Shown: positions 9,491 to 18,942, numbered from the stretch's first letter. The stretch: DNA of 22,116 nt from Mastigamoeba balamuthi (GCA_902651635.1 CACRSC010000090.1:122029-144144); one strand, 5' to 3'. Made by a program: numbers and translations. The notes: a model not told the origin generated them from the sequence alone.

Positions 9491-10950
9491 TCAGATGTGC
9501 TCGAGGGCCTGGCGGAGGTCGGCGATGATGTCCCCGGCGTCCTCGATGCCGATGCTGATGCGGATGAGCTCGGGGCAGAGGCCCTGCTCCCTCATCTCCT
9601 CGGGCGGCACGCTCGCGTGCGTCATCGACGCCGGGTGCTCGATGAGCGTGTCGACGCAGCCCAGGCTGACGGCCAGCGAGGCGAACCTGCAGGCCTCGAT
9701 CATGCGGCGGGCGCCCTCGAGCCCCCCGGCGACGGTGAAGGCGAACGTCCCGCCAAAGCCCCCGTGCATCTGCGCGACGGCCACGCGGTGCCCCGGGTGC
9801 GACTCCAGCCCCGGCCACAGCACCCCCGTCACCTTGGGGTGCGCCTCCAGGAACCGCGCGACCGCGTCCGCGTTGCTCGTGTGCCGCTGCATGCGCACCG
9901 CCAGCGTCCGGATGCCGCGCGTGACCTCGAACGCGTCGAACGGGCTCATCAGCGCCCCCGTCTCCTTGCGCCACGTCCGCACGACGTCCGCGTGCTCCAC
10001 CGCGCGCGCAGCGACGACGCCGCCGACGACGTCGCCGTGGCCGTTGAGGTACTTGGTGACGCTGTGCAGCACGAGGTCTGCGCCCAGGGCCAGCGGGTTC
10101 TGGAAGACGGGGCTCGCGAACGTGCTGTCGACGACCAGCAGCGCGCCGGCCCCGTGGGCGGCCTCTGCGCAGGCGCGGATGTCGCTGATGGTGCCCATGG
10201 GGTTGCCGGGCGTCTCGACGTAGACGACGCGCGTCTGGCCGGGGCGCAGGGCCGCGCGGACGGCGGCGACGTCGCTCGTGTCGACGACGCTGCAGGCGAT
10301 GCCGAAGCGCGAGTAGATGCCGTTGAGCATCGTGACCGAGGGCCCGTACATGATCTTGCTGCAGACGATGTGGTCGCCCGACCTGAGGAACGGCAGCGTC
10401 GCGCCCATGACGGCCGCCATGCCGCTGCCAAAGGCCACCCCCGCGACGCCGTGCTCGAGCTGCGCCACCACCTCCTCGAGCTGCTCCACCGTCGGGTTCC
10501 CCAGCCGCGTGTAGATGTGCCCCTGCGCCTTCTTGGCCTGCGGGACAGCGTCAGTTGAACTGGGCGAGCAACTCCCAATTTAATTATAATTCAATACAAT
10601 TCGAATTGGATTGAATCTGGAATTTGGACCTGGGTGCGTGGTCGCGGTGCGAGTTGATTGTCCCGAATTGAGATTGAACTTAAATTGAAACTGAATTCGA
10701 GTTGGAGATTGGGGGAACGGCGCACGAAGAGGTCGGCGCCGTGCTGGGTGTTGTCGAAGATGAAGGTGGAGGAGAGGAAGAGGGGCTGGATGTGCGAGTG
10801 GTTGACGCGCGGGGGCTTCTGGCCGATGGGCGCCCCCTGCCCCCCGCGCGCGCACAGGCTGTGGATGCCCTCGAACAGCGCCGCCCCCTCGTTGTTGTTG
10901 GGCGCCGCCCCCTCGCGCTGCTGCTGCTGCTGCTGCTGCTCCGCCGACAT
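9491..10950 (-). CDS. PLP-dependent Cys/Met metabolism enzyme (lyase type)
   Basis: Exons 10950-10726 and 10537-9491 are joined over a 188-nt intron (10538-10725; donor GTGCGC, acceptor GTCCCGCAG), giving 423 residues, the usual size of the transsulfuration family (cystathionine gamma-lyase/synthase, methionine gamma-lyase, O-acylhomoserine sulfhydrylase). The join restores the family block ending GADLF and continuing AKKAQGHIYTRLGNPT. Seen features: YTR at 84-86, GSGM at 112-115 for the cofactor phosphate, YG at 139-140, the cofactor-binding aspartate D212 in VVDSTF, the Schiff-base lysine K237 in SVTKYLNGH, and substrate-carboxylate arginine R401 in LIRISIG. After YG the residues are P-S, not the C-T typical of bacterial and Trichomonas methionine gamma-lyases, so the exact reaction is open. 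The N-terminus has a seven-glutamine run. Confidence 0.85.
10918..10938 (-). repeat. CAG trinucleotide repeat (7 units) encoding poly-Q
   Basis: Seven CTG units on the plus strand, read as CAG on the minus strand, encode glutamines 5-11 of the PLP enzyme. The segment lies before the conserved fold, so length variation would probably be tolerated. Confidence 0.85.
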
Positions 10951-10998
10951 TGCTGTGTGCTCAGTGTGCTCCTGTGTGCTCTCCGATAGAAAAAGACA
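10951..10998. promoter_or_regulatory. 48-bp divergent promoter region
   Basis: Only 48 bp separate the ATG of the minus-strand PLP gene (10950) from the ATG of the plus-strand five-exon gene (10999). No TATA-like box is present; the sequence is a run of TGTGCTC-type words followed by GATAGAAAAAG. If both starts are right, both core promoters and both 5' leaders fit in this gap or overlap the coding regions. Confidence 0.4.
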
Positions 10999-11947
10999 AT
11001 GTGGTCAAAAGACGCGGGCGATGACACAGCGGGTTACACGTTCGAACGGCAGCTGGTGCGTTGTCTGTCCTCGGCAATGTGCACTGACCTTAGTTGATTT
11101 CGGCCGTTTTTCTCTGCCGCGGGGGCTCTGCGGTGTGGGGATGCGCGGGATACCCCAAATCCACCCCGCAGAACACAACCCGGGGCCACTGCCGCCGTTG
11201 CCCCGCCGGGCCCACGCACCGCCGCTGGCGGGGCCCGCACGCAGCGCGCCTGGAGCCTCTGCCGCTGCGTCGCCCCCCTGGAGGGTCGGAGGCTCGCACT
11301 GAGCGGCGCCTGCGGTTTCCCTGTTAGGCAAAGGCCGCTGCTGCTCCTGCGCTGCTTTGGTCTTTGTGGTCTTTTGGCCATTTCGCCCGCCCGCCCGCCT
11401 CCTGCAGCAGACGTGCACGCCCCTGGTTGAGCGGATCCTTGCTCGCCACCGCGAGAATGCGAGCGAGTAAGGAGGGCACTCGGGGGCGTGCGGCGAAAGC
11501 CATCCATCGACAGACTGCAAGCAGCGCTTCCCTGTGCTTTCCACGCCAAGCTCAAGGAAGTCGCGGGGCTGCCCGCCCCCGGAGCTTTCGCGACTCCGAA
11601 CTCGGCGTGGTTCAGCGGCGGCCCCCGCCCGTGTCGACGTCACCTGCCTTTGTCTTCCCCCTTCTGGCCCGCGACGTGTAAGGCCAGGCGCTCAGCCCCG
11701 ACCAGCTGTAGGTGCTGAGTGTGTTCTCCAACGACGAGTTCCTGTGCTCTGCCGCCCAAGTCGCCCACGAGCAGCGCAGGCCAGGTGTTCTGTGAGTGGC
11801 TCTGCTTCTGGGCTATTGGCGCGCCCTCGCCCTGGAAGATAGCAAGAGCCTGGGAGCCGAGCCTCCCTGGCCCAAATCGGCATGCAACTCACCTCATTGA
11901 CACCCAAAGCCCCAAACAAATGCCGCGACGAGGAAAACCAGTTCTGA
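10999..11947 (+). CDS. Small five-exon gene, product unknown
   Basis: Proposed exons: 10999-11055, 11408-11466, 11514-11675 (or to 11630), 11720-11784 and 11847-11947, giving 147 (or 132) residues. The first exon starts MWSKDAGDDTAGYTFERQL and stops at a GTGCGT donor like those of neighbouring genes. Exon 2 (QTCTPLVERILARHRENAS) ends at GTAAGG; a 47-nt intron ending ATCGACAG leads to LQAALPCAFHAKLKEVAG. Later pieces are VFSNDEFLCSAAQVAHEQ and SLAQIGMQLTSLTPKAP, then TGA. All joins keep the frame, and AATAAA follows 155 nt past the stop. The protein looks soluble and helical with no signal peptide. I do not recognise it. The first intron (352 nt) is long for this region and might hide another exon. 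Exons 1-3 are firmer than 4-5. Confidence 0.45.
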
Positions 11948-12101
11948 TGTTGTGACAGCGGTGTTGTGTGTTCTCGCTCTCTGGGCTCTGCCCCGATGGC
12001 GATGGGCGCAGCCGGCTCGACGTCGGCTGCCTCGCGTTGACCAGGTAGTCGCCGGCGGCGGGGGGAGCGCTCCTGCTGGGCGTCTGAGCTGCGAACTGAG
12101 A

Positions 12102-12107
12102 AATAAA
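12102..12107 (+). terminator. Possible poly(A) signal of the small plus-strand gene
   Basis: AATAAA lies 155 nt past the proposed stop at 11945-11947. A second AATAAA occurs at 12295-12300. Both are on the plus strand, which supports a plus-strand transcript here. Confidence 0.38.
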
Positions 12108-12621
12108 AGTGATTTGGTGGCAGCACGTGGGGCCCTTTTGTAGGGCGGCTGTGCCTGCTGGTAAGCGTCGCTGCCCCATACGAAGCTGCACTCTGTGACG
12201 CAGATCCCACAGTATCTCCTCTGCATGTCTGTGTTGCCCACCACTCACTGCGGTTGTCGCAACCACAAAAACAAAAAAACAACTGAAAGCAGCACAATAA
12301 ACTCCTGGGGAATGAGTCATCATCTGAAGAATCTCTCTTTCTTTGGGTGTCTGCCAGAGCCCTTGGGCTGAGACCGTCCCGCGCCCTTATGCACCTTATC
12401 TGGGCAAATACCAATACACGCATGAGGGGGTCGTCATTCACCGACGTGTTTTGCCATAAGGCTCAGTACGTATGTCCGGCCCTCCTCACTCCAATCACGT
12501 CCGAATCAGTGTTCACGTGGCAGAGTGCGCCAGGAACGAGAGAAGGTCGGAGACTGTGTGGTTTTGAATCTTCAAGCTTGAGTGGAGGAGCACCAGAGCG
12601 ACCCCATAACGCAGTCTGCAT
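12108..12621. other. Spacer between two convergent genes
   Basis: It lies between the 3' end of the plus-strand small gene and the stop codon of the minus-strand receptor-PARP gene. A hydrophobic stretch is readable on the minus strand near 12323-12250, but it continues into proline/arginine-rich frames without support. No RNA gene or repeat was recognised. Confidence 0.35.
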
Positions 12622-15600
12622 CTAGAGGCCCTCGTTGGCCTCGGTCCTTCTGTTGGTGATGGCCAGGACCTCCACGACGTGCGTGGGGCACAGCTGCGTC
12701 TCGTCGAAGAAGAACCACTCGGCCCACTGCGGGCTCGAGTGGCTGTCGTACCCCGCCGTGGGCGGCACCGCCACCGCCACCGACTCTGTGCATAACACAT
12801 CGGGGAGGGCTGTTGAGTGAACGTCGGCCTCAAGGCAGTGGCAGGAAGGGAATCGCACTCATGTGCAGGCTGAGGCCTGGCAGCGCCTTGAACATCACGA
12901 TCTTCACGCTGTCGCCCTGTGTGATGGATTCCGTGTCAGTACATCACTTGCGACTGTGGGGGGGGCACCTCTGAGACAGGGCAGGGGAACTCGTGGCCAT
13001 CAGAGGCGACTCTGCAGTTGGAGTACTGCAGCGTGTACTCCACGAAGCGGCTCGCGTACACCCCACGCCGCGGGTCCTGTATGGAGGGCGTTGAGGCGGC
13101 ATTGAGGAGCAGCGGCGGATCAGGTTTGATGCAGTTTGAGTTGCGCCAGACAAGAGGAATTTTGGAGGGAGCTGAAGGGAGAGAGCAGACGGACGCCGAA
13201 GAAGCCGGTGTCTGTCGAGTGCGAGGGGTTGAGGGGGTGGCCCACGCGCAGCAGCCCGTGGTCGCAGATGGGCCCCACGTTGCGCTCCATGGTCCCGTGG
13301 AACGCCACCCGCTCCTCCAGCTCCTCTTCTGTCCGGCGCAGCTCCTCGGCCATGAACCGCCGCCTGGCCTCGTACCACGCCTCCAGCACGGGGTTGCGCA
13401 CCTCCCACGCAGCGGCCACCACGAAGACGAGGGGCAGCTTGCCTTGGCGGATCCTGGTGGCGGTGTAGTCGTCGTGGTGCATCTGGTAGTACTGCCGGAA
13501 CGACCGCTCAAACTCTGCCAGCTCCTTGCCTGCCAGCGCACGCCGCTCCGACACGGGCCGCTCGCCCACTGGCAGGGCAGCGCAGAGAGCGATGTGCCTG
13601 GGCTCGTCGCTGAGGTTGATGTACACGGGGCAGCTCTGGGTGAGGCGATGTTGGCCCTCCATGTCGCGCCTGCGGTCCACACAGAGCACGGGCTCCGCCT
13701 TATGGCGCCTTCGAACAGCGGCACATACAGCTATGCCGGCGACCACAGCGAGCAGCAGGAAGAAGAACACGCAGATCGGCGTGGCGATGGCTGCCACGTT
13801 GGGGCCACCAGAAGCTCTCGCGCGGGCGCCATCCACGGAGGGCCCACTGGCGCTGCTAGTCGACGTCTTCACGCGTCCGTTGGAGAGGACAGCGGACACG
13901 CTGCTAGTGCTGCTCGCTGTCTCCCGTTGGCCGCTGATGCTGTCGCTGCTGGCTGCCACTGTACCGGGTCTCCCGGACGACTCTTGTGTCCGAGGGGATC
14001 CGACTAGGGCGACGGTGGCGGCGATGGGCGTGGACTGGAGGCAACCGGCCCTCAGCGCCGACACGGCGACGGTGAAGCTCGGGGCCACCGCGGAGCCGTC
14101 GTGGACAAACTCCACGCGGCCCTCGTCGACGTCCTGCATCGTGAACTGCTCGACACTCGTGTTGCGAGACGACACCAGCGCGAAGTGCCCGTGGGCGACC
14201 GACACCACGTGGACGAGCACCTCTGCGCGGGGCGAGTCTGCCCGCACGGCCAGCTGCTGGCCAGAGAGCACAGTGCGGTTCCCCCGGGCCACAGTGACGT
14301 TGGCCGCAGTCACGACGGGCTGGCTCACCCCGTAGACCACGTGGATCTCCTTGGCGCCGCCGAACGGCATAACGAGGTCGGACACCCCGTCGCCATTGAT
14401 GTCGCCAGCGGCAACGCCGTGGTTGAAATGCATGGCACTGTCGGCTACGAGCGAGTAGCCCGCGTCGCAGCCCGCGAAGTCCCCGGCGCCGACGTCGACG
14501 ACTGAGGGCCAAGCGCCCGCAGCCGCGGCCCTCCCGAACAGCACGTGCACCACTGCAATGCTCCCGTTGATGGAATCGGAGACGGCGATGTCGTGGACGC
14601 GGTCGCCGTTGAGGTCGCCGCCCGGCTGGACGAGGCCTCGGAAGCCCAGTGCAAACCCTCGCGGAGCGACGACTTTGTCCGCAGCCACGACGCCCGACAT
14701 CTTGGTGCCCTTGCGGCCGAAGAGCACGTAGGAGTTGAGGGCGAGTTCGTCGGCGCCGTCGCCGTTGAGGTCGCCGACGCCCGAGGCAATGAGCACGGAG
14801 GGAGTGCTGCACGTCGCCACGAACCCCGGAGCCGAGTAGTTGGCGATGCCCTTGGCGGTGACGAGGCCCCCCGTGGGCATGCCGAACACCACGTATGCCG
14901 GAGTGTCTCCGCTGAGGGGCTGGGTGGCGGCGACAACGTCTGAGCGGCCGTCGCCGTCAAAGTCGCCAGACGACAACTGGAAGCCGAGCCTCTGCATCGT
15001 CTCCGAGCCCTCGATGGCGAAGCCCTGCTCGGACGTGAGGCCAGCGACCGCAACGGAGCCGCTTGGCCACTGCCTGCGCCCGTAGACGACGTAGGCCTTG
15101 CCGTAGCAGTAGCCCGTGCGCGGCGGCGGAGCCCATTCGGTGGTCCCAACGACGATGTCGTCGATGGCGTCGCCGTTGACGTCGCCCGCTGCGTGGACGC
15201 TCGAGCCCAGGCCGTCCCTGAGGGCGCCGCGGAGCACGAGGCCCGGCAGGTCGGGAGAGCCCACGCGGCTGAGGTTGAGGCTGGGGGGCCACGCGCCCCT
15301 GCGGCCCCACACGACGTAGACGGCGCCCATAGAGTCTCTGCAAACGCTCAGCGGGGACACACAGGGCTGAACAGTCATCGGCACGTACGGTGTGTTGTCC
15401 CCCGGGGCGCAGACGGCCACGTCAGCAACGCCGTCGCCATTGAAGTCGCCGGCAAAGGCGACGCAGCTGCCGGCCTGGTCGCCCCCGGAGGCCCCGAGCA
15501 GCTCCGTGAGCGCCCCGGGGGTCGCCGCGAGCCCGGGGATCGTCAGCAGAGCCGGGGGAGGCCTGATGCGCGCGCCGAAGACGAGGTAGGCGCTGCCAGG

Positions 15601-15876
15601 GCTGGCGATGCCCGTGCCCGGGGCACCGACGACGATGTCGCCGACGGCATCGCCGTTGACGTCAGCGCCAGCATCCACGTCGCTGGCGAACGTGGTGGTG
15701 GCGTTGTGGTCGTGGGCGATGCGGAACCCCGAGGAGCCCCGGGAGAGGTCAGGGAGGCGGAGGCGGGGGTAGGGAACAGGGGCCGAGAGAACAACGGCGG
15801 GCACAACAGACAGCACAGCAAACAGGCAAAACAAAGCAGGCCGGGACACTCGCATTGCTGCGGTAACGAAGGGCAT
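12622..15876 (-). CDS. Integrin-like FG-GAP receptor with cytosolic PARP domain
   Basis: Exons 15876-13195, 13076-12969, 12916-12859 and 12785-12622 (introns 118, 52 and 73 nt) give 1003 residues; the Met at residue 8 (15855) is an equally good start, since a paralogue conserves MRV there. A signal peptide spans about 8-31. Seven FG-GAP blades follow, each with a calcium loop (for example GDFNGDGVAD at 143-152 and GDINGDGVSD at 491-500), as in integrin alpha beta-propellers. A CSPG/cadherin-like repeat (about 522-625, with DVDEGRVEFVHDGS) and a Ser/Thr-rich stalk precede one membrane span (694-721) and basic RRRHK. The cytosolic part is a PARP-type ADP-ribosyltransferase (about 825-995): FHGT with H860, GVYAS with Y901, and E972 in AEWFFFD, so the H-Y-E triad is kept. 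The span and the start of the PARP domain share one uninterrupted exon, so the fusion is not a splicing artefact. Whether it makes mono- or poly-ADP-ribose is not readable. Confidence 0.85.
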
Positions 15877-16216
15877 CAGCGCAACCCGGGCACGCCGGCA
15901 AGGTGCCTACGCAGTGCGGCAGCGCAGAATTGAAAAATGGGGGGGAATCTGAACAGTTTTGACCCTGTCGGTTGCCCTGTCCACCGCTGAGATAATAAAA
16001 GCGCGGGAACTCGAAAGAACACGCAAACTGCACCACTCTGCTGCGAGCCAGAAAAGCACACGTCGATGACTTCATGCCGCCACGCTGGCGACACTCTGTG
16101 GTCTGCCCGGACAAACTGACTGCCGCAGAGTTCACAAGCCCTTTCTGGGTGGGTTTCAGTATCAATCTCTGGCAAAAAGACCTTTTCTTTCCTATCATCT
16201 CTCCCCAGAATCGCTG
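15877..16216. other. Upstream region of the receptor-PARP gene
   Basis: No gene is supported. An AT-rich patch, GATAATAAAAG on the plus strand, lies at about 15991-16001, some 115 nt upstream of the receptor start, and may be part of its promoter. The right end is probably the 3' flank of the gene ending at 16217 or 16399. Confidence 0.35.
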
Positions 16217-17513
16217 TTAAACAACCTCGTCTCGCTCGCTGGCCCAGAGGCCGCGTTTTTGCAACAGCGGAGGCAAGAAACAGATTGTTCTGCATTCCCT
16301 CCTTTCTTGTTTCTTTTTTGAAAGTGATGGGGGTTGGATCCACGTTTCAGAGTTGCTCATGAACTCCTCCCAGAGAGCATCAGCCTCGTCCTGTGTCATC
16401 ATTTTAATGTGGTTGGGTTGTCCAGCAGCACCAGGGCCAGCAGATCCACCTTGCAGATCTTGGTCAGGTCTCTGACTATAATTGCCTGGCGTGCAGAGTC
16501 TGCACGTGCCTTGATTGACTTGGCCTCGTCCACCAGGTCATCCTCGTCCATCTGCATGTCACTGCTGCTGCTGCCTCCAGAGGAAACGTACTGCAGAAAT
16601 GAAGTGCTGTCAGGACGGAATAGTCAGGAGAGGAAAAGATGTCAGTGCACCAGGCCCAGGCGAATGCGCGATGCCACCGAGGGGCCGAAGAACACACTCA
16701 GTTGGCTCTCGCCCATGAAAGCCACATTTTCGGGAAGCTTGTCAGCTGACTCGATTGTGGTCTTGCGGTTCGACTGGAAGATCAGTACAATTCCCTCCCT
16801 GCTGGGCAGGTCAGAGAGGACCAGTGAAGGCACGAGGGTGACGAAGAAGAGAAACCTGCAAAGGCCTTCATGTAGCCCAGCATCTTCTCAAGCACATACA
16901 CCAGGTCCGTTTTCGACTGCTTCTCTTCCATGCCATTCGGGCTCATTTCTTGACCGTGCACCTGCAATCGATCACAAAGACAACGGTCCCGTCCCATCCT
17001 CATTCCTGACACGTGCCACGAACAGGCCCACGAACCTGTGTTTGCTGGCACCTGGCGTGTCAGGAAGCACAGAGAGGAAGAGCAGATGTGATGCCGTGCC
17101 CTTGCTGCTCGTGCTTGAACAGCACAACCTGACCAGGGAGCAAAGCAGTCCCATCGAGGAAAACCTCAGTGGACTTGTCGATGAAGCAGACGTTCCTGTG
17201 GAGCTCGATCTGCAGCGAAGCGATTCCGCTGCTGAGCAGCACACCACGCAGGTAGTCTTTGAGCGGCACCCAAGCCGTGGCGGCCTCGCCGCACAGGAAC
17301 CTCTGCAACAGGGCGTTGTGCTGCATCACAAAGCACTCCCAGGCGTGGCCCTTGACAGGGTCCTGCCACGCGCTCTGGTCCAGCATCCTGTCGATCACTC
17401 TTGCCACCGCGCCCTTCTCCTCTGTGGCACATGGCAGCCTGCGGCTCAGGAAAACCTCGCCCAGGCCCACATGCGCAGCATCGAGATGCACGGGACGACT
17501 GGGGCCGCAGCGT
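16217..17513 (-). CDS. Multi-exon gene of unknown family (5' end unresolved)
   Basis: Coding pieces read in order on the minus strand: an exon from about 17513 containing VIDRMLDQSAWQDPVKGHAW and VCFIDKSTEVFLDGTALLPG; ASKHRFVGLFVAR; SPNGMEEKQSKTDLVYVLEK; ESADKLPENVAFMGESQLSV with FFGPSVASRIRLGL; SSDMQMDEDDLVDEAKSIKA; and possibly DEADALWEEFMSNSETW. Well-supported introns are 16591-16650 (donor GTGCAC, acceptor TTTCTGCAG) and 16962-17010; 17052-17133 and 16391-16449 are plausible, and one more lies near 16800-16840. If the last is not spliced, the stop is at 16399-16401. Around 17085-17135 both frames look coding, so a frameshift and a broken gene cannot be excluded. No start codon or signal peptide was found. 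A distant likeness to C-terminal parts of Crinkler/RHS-type proteins crossed my mind but is weak. A decayed copy of its 3' part lies at 21228-21560. Confidence 0.45.
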
Positions 17514-17664
17514 CAGATGCACGTATGCGAGTGGACTGCACAGACACACCGCCATCTCCAGTGCCTCAAGAAATATGATGAACACAATTGGTTTGGGGGA
17601 GATTCTCCATGCTGCGGTGCTCCTACCTCCTGGGGCGTGTTCCCCCGCACCGATCAAACGGTGC

Positions 17665-17762
17665 TCAATGGCAAGTGTTGCCGAGTGCGCGGCGGCCGTT
17701 GCAGAGCATGACCAGCGTGCAGATTGGGAGATACCCGAAGCTGGGTTGCCTGCCAAGTTCAG
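17665..17762. repeat. Dispersed repeat, copy 1
   Basis: This stretch of about 98 bp aligns with 19443-19541 at roughly 75-80% by eye, sharing GCGGCGGCCGTTGCA and GCGAAGCTGGGTTG-like words. On the minus strand both copies can be read as ARW...ATAAAH.ATL, so it may be an old shared exon rather than a mobile repeat. Confidence 0.55.
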
Positions 17763-18942
17763 GGAGGTAGGGTGTGGCACACAGCAGCGCTCTGGTCAAA
17801 GTCAATTTTGGCGTTGTTAGAGAACGTTGACTTGGTGCCCGGGGCCCTGCTCAGGTCCTCCTCGAGGTCGTCGGCGCCGTCGCCGTTGATATCGCCGACG
17901 CCTCTGATATCGAGCGCGGGAGGTGAAGGACCTCGCGGCCACAAACGCCGCAGTCGAACCGCTGGCGATGCCACTGGCGGTAACGTCGCCCCTCGCGGGA
18001 ATGCCGTACACCACGTGCCCCGGAGTGCGTGCACTGGGGTCCGATTCGCCGGTCGCGGTGCTGACGACGACGTCTGCGAGGCCGTCGCCGCCAAAGTCGC
18101 CGGACGACATCCGAATGCCGAGCATCTGCATTTCCACCGAGCCCTCGATGGCGAAGCCCTGCTCCGGCGTGAGGCCGTCGACTACTACAGAGCCCGGGGG
18201 CCACTGTCTGCGCCCATAGACGACGTAGGCCTTGCCGTAGTTGTAGCCCTTGTCCGGGGGAGCCCACCAGGTGGTCCCAACGACGAGGTCGTCGATGGCG
18301 TCGCCGTTGACGTCACCCGCTGCGTGGACCGCGGTGCCCAGGAAGTCTCCGGGGGCGCCACGCAGTGCGATGCCAGGCAGGTCGGGAGAGCCCACGCTGC
18401 TGAGGTTGAGGCTCGGGGGCCACGCGCCCCTGCGGCCCCACACGACGTAGACGGCGCCCCTCGTATCACTGCAAAAGCTCAGCTGAACACAAGTGGCGTC
18501 CAATTTGCACGCACGGCGTTTTGTCGCCCGGGGCGCAGACGGCCACGTCAGCGACGCCGTCGCCGTTGAAGTCGCCGGCAAAGGCGACGCAGCGGCCAGC
18601 CTTGTCGCCCACAATGCCCCCAATCAGCTCGGTGTGCGCCCCGGGGGTCGCCGCGATGGCCAGCAGCGCGGGCGGCGGCCTGCTGCGTGCGCCAAAGACA
18701 ACGTAGGCGCCTCCGGGGCGCTCGGTGCCGTTGACGTCAGCGCCCGCGTCCACGTCCTTGGCGAACATAGTGGAGGCGCTGGGGTCGCAGACGATGCGGA
18801 ACCCCCAAGGGCTCCGGGAGAGGCCCGGGAGGTTGAGGCGGGGGTAGGGAACAGGGGCCGAGAGAGCAACGGGGGGCACAACAGAGAGCACAGCAAACAC
18901 ACAAAACAAAACAGTCCCGCATGGGCACCGCAACACTCGCAT
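17759..18942 (-). pseudogene. Decayed FG-GAP receptor copy lacking the PARP half
   Basis: It starts at ATG 18942 with a good signal peptide (MRVLRCPCG, then a hydrophobic run) and SAPVPYPRLNLPGLSR, almost as in the intact receptor. About 16 residues of blade 1 are deleted after DVNG. Blade 2 is readable (GDFNGDGVADVAVCAPGD), then the frame shifts near 18500; the next frame gives GAVYVVWGRRGAWPP, GDVNGDAIDDLVVG and GDFGGDGLADVVV. A second shift near 17920 leads to GDINGDGADDLEED, after which homology ends and a stop follows. Blades 6-7, the CSPG-like repeat, the membrane span and the PARP domain are absent. Neither shift has plausible intron borders. It is a tandem duplicate in the same orientation as the intact gene, with the unknown gene at 16217-17513 in between. 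Confidence 0.75.

Noticed and set aside
9290-10558. Long open frame on the plus strand across the PLP enzyme gene
   Set aside because: It is antisense to a gene with complete family motifs; its translation is a low-complexity D/R/A/H-rich product typical of the opposite strand of GC-rich coding DNA.
11036-11056. tRNA-like B-box word GTTCGAAC near 11040
   Set aside because: The flanking bases do not form a T stem and no A-box or acceptor stem is found; it lies in exon 1 of the small plus-strand gene.
11005-11643. Open frame of about 210 codons on the minus strand
   Set aside because: It is rich in R, G, S and P with no domain, and it overlaps the plus-strand exon chain that has consistent splice borders and a poly(A) signal.
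11889-12323. Minus-strand frame starting with a signal-peptide-like stretch (VYCAAFSCFFVFVVATTA)
   Set aside because: The hydrophobic run comes from a T/G-rich stretch. The rest has no conserved feature, several incompatible intron choices exist, and the start lies in the spacer between two convergent genes.
12917-12947. A 31-nt intron (donor GTGATG) in the receptor-PARP gene
   Set aside because: It keeps the frame but is much shorter than the other introns; the overlapping 52-nt choice with donor GTGCCC fits the size range better. The difference is seven residues in a loop.
14545-15933. Several plus-strand frames over the receptor-PARP gene
   Set aside because: They mirror the FG-GAP coding sequence (repeated VDVAS/VAVEV-type strings from GAC-rich codons) and have no features of their own.
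16944-16992. Frame reading GTVVFVIDC within the unknown gene
   Set aside because: It looked coding at first, but it falls inside a plausible 49-nt intron (16962-17010) whose removal joins two longer coding blocks in frame.
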